Shown here in pieces: positions 21,129 to 21,153 of a stretch of 21,153 nt of DNA; the stretch's first letter is position 1, and each line of letters starts with the position of its first letter. This DNA comes from Hypsibius dujardini. Its lineage: Eukaryota; Tardigrada; Eutardigrada; Parachela; Hypsibiidae. The notes beneath the pieces are model-generated. The model was not told the origin of the DNA, made no database searches, and saw only the letters and a program-made list of their open reading frames with translations. Location of the stretch: the NCBI GenBank assembly GCA_001579985.1, contig LRSR01014719.1, forward strand, positions 1 to 21,153, read 5' to 3'. The position numbers were made by a program, and so were the translations under genes.

Positions 21129-21153
21129 GTACGAACCACATGCTGGAGAAGAT

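Noticed and set aside
1-21153. CRISPR array, tRNA or rRNA genes
   Set aside because: No direct repeat-spacer pattern, cloverleaf or rRNA-like sequence was seen on reading.

Overview
This is an AT-rich, intron-containing animal (or close animal relative) genomic window. It holds one complete 15-exon gene and the 5' part of a second gene, both on the + strand. The species cannot be named from the sequence. The gene content (a four-repeat cyclic-nucleotide-gated K+ channel and a radial-spoke head protein) points to an animal with motile flagella, most likely flagellated sperm. Spliceosomal GT-AG introns of about 0.1 to 1.5 kb, a Tc1/mariner remnant and simple repeats rule out a bacterial or plasmid origin. 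LAYOUT: Positions 1-3384 hold no gene I can assign. They contain a pyrimidine/TG simple repeat, AT-rich DNA, and on the minus strand (about 1863-2703) three overlapping open frames that look like one broken, unrecognised gene. Positions 3385-18857 are a single gene for a CNGK-type channel (tetra-repeat CNG K+ channel). All 15 exons can be placed with matching splice phases, and the total is 6603 nt = 2200 codons plus a stop. Positions 18858-19752 are the 3' flank and intergenic DNA. Positions 19753-21128 are the first three exons of a radial spoke head protein of the RSPH4A/RSPH6A family, which continues beyond the window. CHANNEL: Each of the four repeats has S1-S6, a pore with a K+-type filter (GLGD, GYGD, GYGD, GYGD), a C-linker and a cyclic-nucleotide-binding domain (CNBD). 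The repeats are not equivalent. The phosphate-binding cassettes of repeats 1 and 3 keep both key Glu and Arg, while repeat 2 has Glu in place of Arg and repeat 4 has Gln in place of Glu. Repeat 1 has Leu for the filter Tyr and repeat 3 has Ile for the filter Thr. An intron splits the first filter glycine codon at exactly the same base in repeats 1 and 4. The channel family is known from sea urchin and fish sperm, so the system is not new in kind. The repeat asymmetry, the filter introns and the adjacent axonemal gene are the points worth checking. MOBILE AND REPEAT DNA: Intron 4 carries a 719-bp internally deleted Tc1/mariner element with about 30-bp terminal inverted repeats and TA duplications. 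Intron 2 carries a 636-bp nested palindrome. Intron 5 has two further inverted repeats. Intron 11 has a (CAGACA)n microsatellite, and the reverse-complement TGTCTG-type repeat appears in intron 1, in the first RSPH intron and at the window start. All gene models are inferred from sequence alone, without transcript data.
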